Source: Acidobacteriota bacterium
Lineage (GTDB): Bacteria; Acidobacteriota; UBA890; WLXD01
Assembly: GCA_012103255.1 (NCBI GenBank)
Contig: WLXD01000001.1
Span: 1,406,803-1,470,802, forward strand
DNA length: 64,000 nucleotides
Reading direction: 5' to 3'
Below the pieces are notes generated by a model. The model was not told the DNA's origin, did not search any database, and was given only the letters and a program-made list of their open reading frames with translations. The position numbers and the translations under genes are program-made. Below, in pieces: positions 16,195-27,272 of the stretch; positions within the stretch are counted from its first letter, which is position 1; each line of letters opens with the position of its first letter.

Positions 16195-19100
16195 GCCGGC
16201 AGACTGCACGCAACCATCGCGACCAGGATCAGCAGGGCAGCGACGCTGGAGTACGTCACGATGTCGAATCCTTCAACCTCGAAGAGCAGGTTGCTCAGGC
16301 TCTGACGCAAGAAGTTACGCCCCCACGACCCCAAGAGCGACTCCCACCAGTGCCGTCGCGGTCCCCTGGCCGACGACCATGCGGAGGACCGAGCCGGGGG
16401 AGGCGCCGAGTGCCTGGCGTAATCCGATCTCTCGAGTTCGGCACTCGACGCTGTAGGCCATCATGCCGTAGATGCCGATCGCGCCGAGGGTCATGGCAAT
16501 CGCGGCGAATGTGCCGAGCAGACTCATTGTGAACCGACGGCTGCCGAAGCCGTTGGCGATCAGGCGATCAAAGCGGTTGATGCCGAACACCGGCAAGTCG
16601 GCATCGAGTTCGCGGACCATTCCACGGATGTCGGGCATGACGTCGAGCGGATCTCCGTCCGATCGGATCGTCAACGCCAGGCTCGTTCGCCCCGTCTGAG
16701 AGTGGCTGAAGTAGGCAGTGGGCGGGACCCGGCGGTCGGGACCGTGTTCCCGAACGTCTTCAGCTAGACCGAGGATCTCCCACTCGCTGCCCGGGCCCGC
16801 CGTGATGGCGCGACCGATGGGATTTTCGTCCTCGAACAACTGTCGGGCAAACTCCGCATTCACGATGATCCCGGCGGCTGTGTCTGGTTGGTCCAGTGTG
16901 CTGAAGTTCCTTCCGAGGCGGACGCTGAGGCCGAGCGTTTCGAAGTAGTGCGGATCAATGGTTCGTGATTCCACAAACGTCGCCTTGCGGTCGGGATTCC
17001 CTACCGGCCACATCGCGGAGAAGTTGCTAAACGTATTCGTGAACGGGACGGCGCTGGCGAGCCCCACACTTTCCACCGACGGTAGTTCGGCCACGCGGTC
17101 GCGCAGTGCGTTGAAGAAGTCGATCCGGTCGGAGGCCTCGGGATAGTCACTGATGGGTAGCGAGATTCTGACCGTGCCGAGTCGCTCCGGGTCGACTCCG
17201 ACGTCAACCTGGCTCAGCCGCCAGAAGCTCTTCAGCATGAGGCCAGCGCCGATCACGAGGATCAACGCAACGGCAACCTGCAGCGCTACCAGAACTTCGC
17301 GCAGGCGGCGCTTGTTGCCCGTCTGGCCGCGCGTGCTCTCGCCCAGTGCGGCGGAGGCGTCTCCCGAGCGCTGCCAGATCACGGGCACCAACCCTACGAG
17401 GAAGCCTGTGCCAACCGCGATGGCGAGGCTGAAGAGCAGCACATCGCTGTCGATGCCGATCGCGCCCGATCTTGGTATCGCTCCGCCGAAGTTACTGAGC
17501 AGGAACTGAAGACTCCCGTAGGCGCACGCGATTCCCACAGCGGCGCCCACCAGCGACACCATCAACGACTCGGCGAGGAAGTGCCAGAGGATCCGCGCAC
17601 GTGTCGCACCAAGGGCGGACCTCACTGCCAGTTCGCGGTGACGCGCTTCGGCGCGGGCCAGCATCAAATTGACGACATTCGCGCAGGCCACCAACAGGAC
17701 CATGCCGACCGCCCCCCAGAGCATGTACAGAGGTCGCCGTTGGCGGTCCCCGACGATGAAGTCCGAGTACGGCTCCACGTCGATCCCCTTGTTGGCGATC
17801 TGATCAGGATAGAGGTTCACGATTTCGCCGTAGAGTGTTCTGAGTTCTGCCAGGGCGGACTCAACGCTCGCGCCGGTTGCGAGGCGAGCCAACGTGAGGT
17901 TCGCGTTCTGGTTGCGGCTGGGCAGGTTCTCGGGGTCCCATGCGAATGGGATATATATCGACGTGGAGCTGCCCTCTCGGAACTCCTGCGGCGCCACTCC
18001 GATGATCGTGCGAACTCGCGAGTCCATGCGGATGGTCTCGCCGATGACATCGGAGCGACCCTCGTAGCGGTCGCGCCACAGCTGATCGGAAATCACCGCG
18101 ACAAGTTCGCTGCCGAAGGTGTCTTCCGTCGTTCCGATGAATCGGCCCAGTTGCGGCTCGGCGCCCAGCATTTCGAAGTAGCCGGCGTTGACGCGCATCG
18201 TTCGCAATCGGACCGGTTCGCCAGAACCCGAAACTGCTGCCATGCCGCTCGAATAGGCGACCATCGACTGGAGTTGAGTGGTCTGTTCTCGCAGGTCGAG
18301 GAAGTTCGGAGTGGAAATCGGGCAGCAGGTGCGGCCTTCGTATTGCGACGAAATCCGAACGAGCAGCTCCGGCTCTGGATAGGGCAGGGGGCGCAGCACC
18401 ACCGCGTTCACCACGGAGAAGATCGCCGTATTGGCGCCGATGCCGAGGGCCAGCGTGACGATCGCGACGATCGCAAAGAGCGGGCGCCGCATCAGCGAAC
18501 GCACGGAGAAGCGGAGATCTTCGATGAGGTTGCGCATGATGTTGGGCCGGGGATTGGAGGCACGGGCGAGCGCCCAGGTTGTGATCGCTTGGAAGGCCTG
18601 CTGCGAAGCTGAGGCCGATGAATCGGAACTGGGCGCCGTGGTGGTGGCGAGTTCGAGACGACGCATGAACTCAGACGCGCTTCGCGGACGATCGGCGGGA
18701 TCGAGGGCCATGCCCGCCGCGACCACCGATGCGATCGCCTCGGGAATTCCGGGCGCGAGGCGGCGTAGGTCGGGCGGCACCGAGTCGAAGCGCCGCTTTA
18801 CAACCTCGGTGGTGCTGCCACCGCTGAACGGGGTCCGTCCGGTCAGCATCTCGAAGGCGACGCAGGCGAGCGAGTAAACGTCGGAGCGCGCGTCGAGGCT
18901 CAATTCGGCCCGCGCCTGCTCTGGACTCACATATGCCGGGGTCCCAGCCGCGATATCCACTTCCGGCGGGCGATCCCATTCGCGCACGGCCTCGATGTGG
19001 ATCGCGCGCGACAGCCCGAAGTCGGCTACATAAGCATGCTCGCCAGCGAGGAGAACGTTCTCGGGCTTGATGTCGCAGTGCAGGATCTCTTCACCGTGGG

Positions 19101-19689
19101 CGTAGTCGATCGCCGCGGCCATGTCGCGGAGTACTCCGAGTGCCTCTCGCAGAGGAAGTGGCCCCTGATCGAGGCGCTCGCGTAGCGAGCCGTCCTCAAT
19201 GAAGGGCGTCACGTAATACGGCTGATCTTCGATCGTGCCGGCGTCGAGGAGCGGGAGGACGTTCGGATGCTGGAGCCGGCCGGTGTTGCGGGTCTCGGCA
19301 ATGAAGCGCTCGGAGAGTCCCGCGATGGCTTCGCGCGACACCATCTTGATCGCCACGCGGCGACCGAAGCGCAGGTCGCGGGCCAGATAGACGGTTCCCA
19401 TTGCACCCTCCCCGACTACGCGGTCGACGACGTAGCGCTCGTCCAGACTACTGCCAACGACTCCGGAGTCAGGCGCGGCCGACTCCACCTCGAAGATGGC
19501 ATCGAATTCCGCGCCGAGCGCGTCGAGCATGAGCTCGCGCGTTTTCGGCGACGGGTAGGGATGCTTGCCGTTGACCAGATCGGACCAGTGCCCGCGCGAG
19601 ATACCGATTCGTAGAGCCCAGGCGTTCTGGCTCCGCTTGCTGCGGGCCAGAATGTCGCCGAGTTCGTCAGTCTTGAGTCGTACGCGCAT
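16146..19689 (-). CDS. HTH - Ser/Thr kinase - ADOP permease fusion, frameshifted near its 3' end
   Basis: A single open frame of 1,124 codons (to 16315) joins three modules. An XRE-like HTH comes first (1-62, ISRGHWSDLVNGKHPYPS). The Hanks-type kinase spans about 85-345: GEGAMGTVY 93-101, Lys115, HCDIKPEN 204-211, DFG 223-225, VSPEQ 254-258. The duplicated permease starts at about 386 (LGIGANTAIFSVVNAVVLRPLPYPE). The expected last membrane helix and tail (NLLFEVEGFD through PAQRAASIDPMDALRDD) are encoded at 16146-16322 in another frame. Removing one G from the G5 run (C5 at 16320-16324) restores one protein of about 1,180 aa. I saw no Shine-Dalgarno before the internal Met at the permease start, so true fusion is favoured. 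Confidence 0.85.
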
Positions 19690-19810
19690 GGCCTTCCCGG
19701 TGAGTGTTCACCAGAAGATACGCCGCCCGTCCGCAATGGGTTTGGGTGATTCGCGCACCACGCCCCTCAAAGTGTTCGGAGGCGTTCGGAATGGGGCCGG
19801 AAGGGCTGTT

Positions 19811-20518
19811 CTAGCCTTTCGAGTCGGCCCGGAGCTTGTGTCCGCGATTGCGGTAAAGCCCTTTGTCTACCTGAGCTGACATCGCCGCGGTGTCGAGCTC
19901 GTGGTCCAGGAAAGCATCGACTTGAGCCACGAACTGCTCGGGTTCGGCGAGTGCCTCGCCGTACTTCACTTCGATCATGTCGATGTACTCGCGATTTCGG
20001 ACGAGGAATCGACACTGCACGAGGTGCTTCAGGTAGTAGTCCTTCGTGGCCTGGTCATCGAGCGGGTTCTCTTCGCCGCGGCGCTGGAGCATCTTGTTCT
20101 GGGATGCGACGACCTCGTCGAGGTCCCGACGCATGAAGAGGATCTGGTAGTAGTTGTCGCTCGGCAGGTCCTTGAGCAGGTGGGAAATCACCTTGAGGAC
20201 TTTGCCGCGAGCCTGGGCGACGTAGCTCTTGTCGGTCTCGTTTTCGAGATCCTTCACGCGCTCGTACTCGTAGTACCCCTTCGGGTTGTCTTCATCGGCG
20301 GTGCGTTCTTCGTCGGTCAGAATCGAGAGACCGCCTGCTTCGAGCATGCGCATCATCATCGACGTGCCCGAGCGCGGTAGACCCGACACGATGATCACGG
20401 GTTCGCCGTACTTGCGGCGGCGTTGGGCGCGTTTCCAAGCCTTGAACAACGGACTACTCCCACGGAGAAAAAGGCGGCTCCGGGATTGTAGCAACGCCTG
20501 AGACCCTGCGAGCGCCAT
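19811..20518 (-). CDS. Sulfotransferase-family protein
   Basis: About 235 aa. The PAPS 5'-phosphosulfate loop is VIIVSGLPRSGTSMMMRML near the N-terminus, and the 3'-phosphate region is ILFMRRDLDEVVASQNKML. The pair identifies a bacterial sulfotransferase-like P-loop protein. The ATG at 20518 is my choice; an in-frame ATG at 20557 would add 13 basic residues. Acceptor unknown. Monocistronic between the kinase-permease and the FIST gene. Confidence 0.85.
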   Translation of the reverse strand: MALAGSQALLQSRSRLFLRGSSPLFKAWKRAQRRRKYGEPVIIVSGLPRSGTSMMMRMLEAGGLSILTDEERTADEDNPKGYYEYERVKDLENETDKSYVAQARGKVLKVISHLLKDLPSDNYYQILFMRRDLDEVVASQNKMLQRRGEENPLDDQATKDYYLKHLVQCRFLVRNREYIDMIEVKYGEALAEPEQFVAQVDAFLDHELDTAAMSAQVDKGLYRNRGHKLRADSKG

Positions 20519-20611
20519 TCGCGTCCGGAAATGACCATGCCGTCGCGGCGACCGCATTCGCCTTGTGGCGACAGCGCGAGCGGCCCAAGGCGGCCGGGTT
20601 ACACTCCGCTC

Positions 20612-21807
<1,196 letters not shown>

Positions 21808-21811
<4 letters not shown>

Positions 21812-22557
21812 CGGGCGGTCTCGGCGGACTCGCGCCAAGCGGCGGTGGCGTTGGCCCCGAACACTTCCAGGAAAGCCAGGATGCGCGCCGCGTTGGCTCC
21901 GAGGTCGCTTTGACCGACTCTTGAGACGGAACGCACGTCCACATGTAGGCACCCTCGATTCGCCGACGGCGGGATGCGCACAACGACGTCGTCGACGAAC
22001 TGGAACAGGCGGCTGGTGGCCTCGGCCTCCAAATAGCCCTGAGAAGTATTGGCCCAGGTGACGGCCCATCCCATTTCTTCAGCCGACGCGATGGCGGCGC
22101 TCCAGGCGATCTCGTGATCGATGTCGCACATGACCAGCGTTTCGATGTCCGGGAACGCGGCACGCTGGATCTCCGTCGAGTCGGGATGGCCATGGGGATA
22201 GGCGAGGTCACGATCGGCGTTGTCCGGATGATCCGTGGCCACGGAGAACTGTGGTGGGTCGTCGAAGTCCGTGGTGACGTCGTGGATTGGTGCGCGCGGT
22301 GCCCGCGATAACACGGCGACGAGAGCGACTGCCAGCACGACCCCGACTCCGAATGCGGCCCAGGCCAGCGGTCGAGTGTCGGGCTTCCATGCGCCGATGG
22401 CGCCCGCTATGAGCCCCGATCCGGCACCTACGAGCCATGCTCCGATCGCTGCGCCGAAGCCGCCGAGTGGACTGATCAGACCAACTCGTATCAGTATCGG
22501 TGCGAGGAGCATCGTGGCCAGCATCAGAAACGGCGTGATGAGCAGCGGTTTCAACAT
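21808..22557 (-). CDS. DUF1499-family protein with N-terminal membrane helices
   Basis: 249 aa. Three hydrophobic segments lie within residues 1-85. A soluble domain follows with the DUF1499 pattern: MGWAVTWANTSQGYLEAEAT, FVDDVVVRI and VDVRSVSRVGQSDLGANAAR. Function of DUF1499 is unknown. The soluble part is probably periplasmic or cytosolic depending on an uncertain topology. Confidence 0.88.
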
Positions 22558-22639
22558 CGGTTTACCTTGAGTCCTTGACCCGGCGAACGTTCAAACCGTA
22601 CGTTGTTCGGGCTCCCTTGCAAATCCCCGGAGTGCTCCC

Positions 22640-23080
22640 ATGCGCACTGCTCGTATTGTCGGATTCGTCTTAGCTGCCGCCTTGGTTGCGGCCTTCCTCG
22701 CCCCTGCGTCCGCTACCGTGCCGCGCGCGGATCGTGACGCGATCACGGCCACAGCGCTCGATTACGCCGAGGGCTGGTACACGGGCGACGGCGATCGCAT
22801 GCGCGGCGCGCTGCACCCGGAGCTGGCGAAGCGTCGTCCGGGTGACTCTGGCATCGAGTTCATGTCGGCCGATCAGCTCGCAGGTGCGACTGCTGGCGGC
22901 TACGGCAAGCAGACTCCCGACGACGAACGCCAGGCCGATGTCGAGATTCTCGACTACTTTGGCAACGTCGCGACCGTCAAACTCACCATGCGCGACTGGG
23001 TGGACTACATGCACATCGCCCACGTTGATGGCGAGTGGTTGATCGTGAACGTCCTCTGGGACATGAAGCCCGGCAACTGA
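22640..23080 (+). CDS. Exported NTF2-like / putative lumazine-binding protein
   Basis: 146 aa, signal peptide ending at PASA. The mature part is a SnoaL/NTF2-like cone: AITATALDYAEGWYTGDGDRM, then DYFGNVATVKL and DGEWLIVNVLWDMKP, the Lumazine_bd_2 pattern. GGAG 7 nt before ATG. Ligand or catalytic role unknown. Confidence 0.85.
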   Translation: MRTARIVGFVLAAALVAAFLAPASATVPRADRDAITATALDYAEGWYTGDGDRMRGALHPELAKRRPGDSGIEFMSADQLAGATAGGYGKQTPDDERQADVEILDYFGNVATVKLTMRDWVDYMHIAHVDGEWLIVNVLWDMKPGN

Positions 23081-23109
23081 CGAGCGCGTAACGGGCGTAC
23101 AATTCACGA

Positions 23110-23856
23110 ATGCACGACACTGACGAGCTGACCGCTATCGTCGCCGCCAATGACGACGAGATAGCACCCCTGCGCGAACGGCTCGAGAATGCCGTAGAGG
23201 TCAAAGACGGGCCTCGTCGGTATCACGTGGGCACGCTCCGGGGCGCGCGGGTCGTTGTCGCCGCCACTGGCGACGGTAAACGGAACGCTGACCTCGGGGT
23301 GCGTCGGCTCATCCAGAAACTGTCTCCAACACGCATTCTGGCGATCGGGCTGGCCGGGGCAATTTCTGATCACCTGGTCGTGGGCGATCTATTGGTGTCC
23401 AGCGAGGTGCTGGAGGGCGAGCGGACGCTCGCCTGGCCCGATCTGCAATGGCTCGAGGAGTCGACGATCGCCACGGAGTACGACCTCGGGCGTCTGGTGA
23501 CAGTCGACGAAATCCTCTCGACCCCGGACAGCAAGCGGACGCTATGGGGGAATACGTGGCGCGACCAGCCGGCAGCTGCCGACATGGAATCGGCCTGCTT
23601 TGCTCGGGTGGCGATCGCGTTCAACATTCCGTATCTGATTGCCAGGGTGATCAGCGACGACGTCTCCGAGTCGCTGCCAGACTTCCTGGAGGACTGCCGC
23701 GCCCAGGACGGCAGCATTGACAAGCGGCAAGTGCGCTGGAAGGCGTTCTGGCGACCGAAGTCCTGGTTGCCGCTATTCAGGTTGCGCGGCCGTGTGCAAA
23801 AGAGCGCCGTTGTGCTGGCTGACTTTGCCGAGGATCTGGTCGGGGGCGTCGCCTGA
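23110..23856 (+). CDS. HpnG-like phosphorylase (PNP/MTAN fold)
   Basis: 248 aa nucleoside-phosphorylase-fold protein: ILAIGLAGAISDHLVVGDLL, then AAADMESACFARVAIAFNIPYLIARVISDD (in part), with the catalytic Asp in VISDDVSESLPDF. The C-terminal block QVRWKAFWRPKSWLPLFRL resembles hopanoid-associated phosphorylase HpnG, which cleaves adenine from adenosylhopane. It sits 62 bp before the isoprenoid operon that leads to squalene, which supports this reading. MTA/SAH nucleosidase is the main alternative. Confidence 0.7.
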   Translation: MHDTDELTAIVAANDDEIAPLRERLENAVEVKDGPRRYHVGTLRGARVVVAATGDGKRNADLGVRRLIQKLSPTRILAIGLAGAISDHLVVGDLLVSSEVLEGERTLAWPDLQWLEESTIATEYDLGRLVTVDEILSTPDSKRTLWGNTWRDQPAAADMESACFARVAIAFNIPYLIARVISDDVSESLPDFLEDCRAQDGSIDKRQVRWKAFWRPKSWLPLFRLRGRVQKSAVVLADFAEDLVGGVA

Positions 23857-23918
23857 TTAGGGCCGCCTCCGGACTCAAGCGCGTTGACAGCCACCGGGCC
23901 GTCAAGGACACTCCGCCG

Positions 23919-24956
23919 ATGGCCACGACGAACCCGCCGTCGGCAAGCGCGCCCGCACGTGACCGCAAGGCGGAACACATCCAATTGGCGCTCGACCGGC
24001 GTATGCAAACAGGCGGAGCTTTCGACCGATTCCGGTTGATGCATTGCGCGCTCCCCGAGATCGACCTCGCCGAGGTCGATATGTCGACGCGTTTTCTCGA
24101 CAAGACGCTGTCGGCGCCTCTCCTGATCTCGTGCATGACCGGCGGTACCGACGAAGCGGAAGCGATTAATCGGAACTTGGCGATCGCCGCCGAGCGCGTC
24201 GGAGTGGCACTTGGGCTCGGATCGCAGCGCAAGGCCATCGAGGATCCGGCTACGCGCGAGAGTTTTCAGGTCCGCGACGTTGCGCCCAACGTCGCTCTGC
24301 TCGGCAATCTTGGCGCTGTGCAGTTCAACTATGGGTATGGACTGGCCGAGTGCCGCGAGGCCGTGGAGATGATCGGCGCCGACGCTCTGGTGCTCCATCT
24401 GAATCCGCTGCAGGAGGCGATTCAGCCCGAAGGTGACGGGAACTTCAGCGGCTTGCTGGAGCGCATCGGCGCCACGGTGGACGAACTCGAGGTTCCGGTG
24501 GTCGTGAAAGAAATCGGCATGGGGATTTCGGGTGCGGTTGCGGAGGCCCTGCATGGGGTCGGCGTGCGAGTTATCGACACAGCCGGAGCCGGCGGCACCA
24601 GCTGGGCTCGTATCGAGGCTGCCCGTGCCGACGACTTGGAGATCGGCGAGTTGTTTGCGGACTGGGGCGTGCCCACCGCGGTGAGTATTCGCGCTGCCGC
24701 CGCGTTCGACGACGTGACTGTGATCGGCAGTGGCGGTGTTCGTAACGGCATGGACATGGCCAAGGCAATTGCTCTCGGCGCCGACGTTGTCGGATTGGCC
24801 TATCCCTTCCTACGCGCTGCCACAGAGTCCCCCGACGCGGTGGAGACGCAGCTCAGGCGCATGCTGCGCGAGTTGCAGATCTGCATGTTCTGCACAGGAG
24901 CACGAACCGTCGCAGACTTGCAGCAGGTAGAACTGCTCGAAGAGGGGACGTCTTGA
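23919..24956 (+). CDS. fni: Type 2 isopentenyl-diphosphate isomerase (FMN-dependent)
   Basis: 345 aa. The RKxEH signature is DRKAEHIQLAL (16-20). Further features are LLISCMTGGTDEAEAINRNL, VALGLGSQRK, HLNPLQEAIQPEGD, KEIGMGIS and DTAGAGGTSW, the flavin- and substrate-binding loops of IDI-2. It interconverts IPP and DMAPP. Its TGA overlaps the TTG start of the HMG-CoA reductase gene (TTGA). First gene of the mevalonate operon. Confidence 0.96.
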   Translation: MATTNPPSASAPARDRKAEHIQLALDRRMQTGGAFDRFRLMHCALPEIDLAEVDMSTRFLDKTLSAPLLISCMTGGTDEAEAINRNLAIAAERVGVALGLGSQRKAIEDPATRESFQVRDVAPNVALLGNLGAVQFNYGYGLAECREAVEMIGADALVLHLNPLQEAIQPEGDGNFSGLLERIGATVDELEVPVVVKEIGMGISGAVAEALHGVGVRVIDTAGAGGTSWARIEAARADDLEIGELFADWGVPTAVSIRAAAAFDDVTVIGSGGVRNGMDMAKAIALGADVVGLAYPFLRAATESPDAVETQLRRMLRELQICMFCTGARTVADLQQVELLEEGTS

Positions 24957-26194
24957 ACGATCTCGACGCGACCCACGACGACCTGGTTCGCGAGTTGGCC
25001 GAAGGAAAACGTCGGTTCCACGCGCTCCCGGATTCATTGAACGCAACCGAGCGGGCCGCCGTTCGCCGTGCGGCCCTGGCGCAGCGTTTCGGGGCCGATC
25101 TCACGAAGACTGGCGAATACACGCTTGATGCCGAGGCGGCAGCCGATCGGCACTGCGAGAACATGATCGGCGCGACGCAGATTCCGGTTGGCGTCGTGGG
25201 CCCGTTGAGTGTGCGCGGCGACTATGCGGACGGCGACTTCTACGTCCCGTTGGCAACCACGGAAGGCGCGCTTGTGGCTTCGATCAATCGGGGCGCGAAC
25301 GCGATTACGGCGGCGGGCGGTGCTTCGGTACACGTAGAAGACGTCGGCATGACGCGAGCGCCGGTTTTCAAGACCTCGGGGCTTGCCGAGACACGAGAGT
25401 TTTTGGCCTGGGTCGTGGCCAACGAAGACGCGATGCGCGAGGTGGCGGAGGCGACTAGTCGCTACCTGCGGCTGCTGGATGTGAAGACATATGCCATAGG
25501 CACCACCGTGTTCGTCCGCTTCCGCTTCTCTTCAGGCGACGCGATGGGAATGAACATGGCCACGATTGCGTGCGATCGTGTCGTGCATGAACTCGTCGAA
25601 GTTCAGACCGGTGTTCAGTGCATCGCACTATCCGGCAACTACTGCGTGGACAAGAAACCGGCCGCGGTGAATTTCCAGCACGGGCGCGGCAAGCGCGTGC
25701 AGGCCGAGGTCGTTCTCGACGCGAGCGTCTTGCGGAAACTCAAGACAAATGCCGCCGATCTCGTGGAGGTGCAATACCGCAAGAACCTGCTCGGTTCGAT
25801 CGCGGCCGGCGCCACGGGTTACAACGCGCACTTCGCCAACGTGCTAGCAGCGTTCTTCCTGGCCACGGGGCAGGATCCCGCCCATGTTGCCGAAGCGTCC
25901 ATGGGAGTCACCACCATCGAAGCTCACGGCGACGACGGCGTGATCGTGTCGGTGTTTCTGCCCGATACTCCGATTGCCGCGGTCGGCGGTGGCACAACGC
26001 TCGACACCCAACGTGAGGCACTGGCGATCTTGGGAGTGAAAGCCGATCCGGAGCGTCCGGGCGTGGCAGCGCTGCGGCTTGCCGAGATACTGGGGGCGAC
26101 CGTGTTGGCCGGCGAACTTTCGCTCATGGCCGCATTCACCTCGAAGGATCTCGCAGGAGCTCACGAGCGCCTCGGTCGCAGCGCCCAGAGCTGA
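24953..26194 (+). CDS. hmgA: HMG-CoA reductase, class I-like
   Basis: 413 aa. ENMIGATQIPVGVVGPL (69-85), TTEGALVASINRG with catalytic Glu104, the NADPH-type DAMGMNM (196-202), CVDKKPAAVN with the catalytic Lys, and GYNAHFANVLAAFFLATGQD. DAMGMNM marks the class I (eukaryote/archaea-like) form rather than bacterial class II. No membrane anchor. TTG start with GAGGGG upstream, overlapping fni by 4 nt. Produces mevalonate. Confidence 0.96.
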   Translation: MNDLDATHDDLVRELAEGKRRFHALPDSLNATERAAVRRAALAQRFGADLTKTGEYTLDAEAAADRHCENMIGATQIPVGVVGPLSVRGDYADGDFYVPLATTEGALVASINRGANAITAAGGASVHVEDVGMTRAPVFKTSGLAETREFLAWVVANEDAMREVAEATSRYLRLLDVKTYAIGTTVFVRFRFSSGDAMGMNMATIACDRVVHELVEVQTGVQCIALSGNYCVDKKPAAVNFQHGRGKRVQAEVVLDASVLRKLKTNAADLVEVQYRKNLLGSIAAGATGYNAHFANVLAAFFLATGQDPAHVAEASMGVTTIEAHGDDGVIVSVFLPDTPIAAVGGGTTLDTQREALAILGVKADPERPGVAALRLAEILGATVLAGELSLMAAFTSKDLAGAHERLGRSAQS

Positions 26195-26201
26195 TCGTAC
26201 G

Positions 26202-27272
26202 ATGACGTCGCATCGCCGCGCCCGAACTTCTACCCCGGGCAAGCTGATCCTGATGGGCGAGCACGCGGCGGTCTACGGGGCGCCGGCACTTGTCACCGCA
26301 GTCGGCCTCCGAGTGCGGACGGATCTCGAGCGCTCCGCGAGCGCCGCGGTAGAGCTGCAACTGCCGGCACTCGATCACGAAGAGACCATTGATGCCGAGC
26401 GACTGCTGGAATACACCGCCGAGCAGCGCACCGCGTGGAAGGCATTCGCGGCTGAGCCGGACGCCGCCAACTACCAAGCGTTGCAGGACGGTGAGCCCGC
26501 GCGGTTGGCCCGGATTGCTCTTGGGGAGTGCGCGGAGCAGCTCGGTGAACTGCCCGGCACCCGATTGCGCGTAGAGTCCGATCTGCCGATCGGGTCAGGG
26601 TTTGGCAGTTCCGCGGCCGCGGCCGTAGGAGTCGCGAGCGCGGCGATTGCCCTCGGCGGCAGCGACGTTCGCTGGTCTGCAGTGGGGCCGATCGCCATGG
26701 AGATCGAGCGACGGCAGCACGGTTCCCCCTCAGGTGTCGACGCTGCGACCGTGTTTCACGGGGGCGTACTGGCGGCGATGCGGCACGAGGGCGAGCTGTC
26801 CTTTGAGCCGCTGACGGCGAGAGCCGATCTGCTCCGCGAGTTTCGTGTCGTCCACACCGGAACTCCGGCCGAGGCAACTGGCACCGTGGTTGCCGCTGTT
26901 GGCGAACGCAGGAGGACCGCACGCGAGTGGTTCGAGACCATGCTCACCACGATGGCCGACACTACCGGGCGGTTCGAAGGACTGTTGATCGCGCCCGAGA
27001 CCGTCGCCGAGGACCTGATCGACCCGATTCAGGTGTATCAGCGCACTCTCGAGGAAATCGGAGTGGTGCCCGGCCCGGTGGCTGAGCTGGTTCGTCGGAT
27101 CGAGCGTCGTGGCGGGGCGGCCAAGCTGTCGGGCGCTGGTGGCCTGAGCGGAAGCGGCGCCGGGTGCTTGTTGGTCCTGTTGCCCGAAGATGGTGATGAC
27201 CTGATGGATGGGCTCAACGAAGTCGTGGCGCCGTTGGCCGCTGAAGGCATGCGAGTGGAGCAGAAAGCATGA
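26202..27272 (+). CDS. mvk: Mevalonate kinase (GHMP family)
   Basis: 356 aa from the ATG at 26202. TPGKLILMGEHAAVYGAPAL (11-30) is the mevalonate kinase N-motif. SDLPIGSGFGSSAAAA (126-140) is the ATP loop. HGSPSGVD (173-180) carries the catalytic Asp and KLSGAGGLSGSGAG is GHMP motif 3. Makes mevalonate 5-phosphate. The stop overlaps the next ATG (ATGA). It fits mevalonate kinase better than phosphomevalonate kinase because of GEHAxVYG. Confidence 0.94.
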   Translation: MTSHRRARTSTPGKLILMGEHAAVYGAPALVTAVGLRVRTDLERSASAAVELQLPALDHEETIDAERLLEYTAEQRTAWKAFAAEPDAANYQALQDGEPARLARIALGECAEQLGELPGTRLRVESDLPIGSGFGSSAAAAVGVASAAIALGGSDVRWSAVGPIAMEIERRQHGSPSGVDAATVFHGGVLAAMRHEGELSFEPLTARADLLREFRVVHTGTPAEATGTVVAAVGERRRTAREWFETMLTTMADTTGRFEGLLIAPETVAEDLIDPIQVYQRTLEEIGVVPGPVAELVRRIERRGGAAKLSGAGGLSGSGAGCLLVLLPEDGDDLMDGLNEVVAPLAAEGMRVEQKA

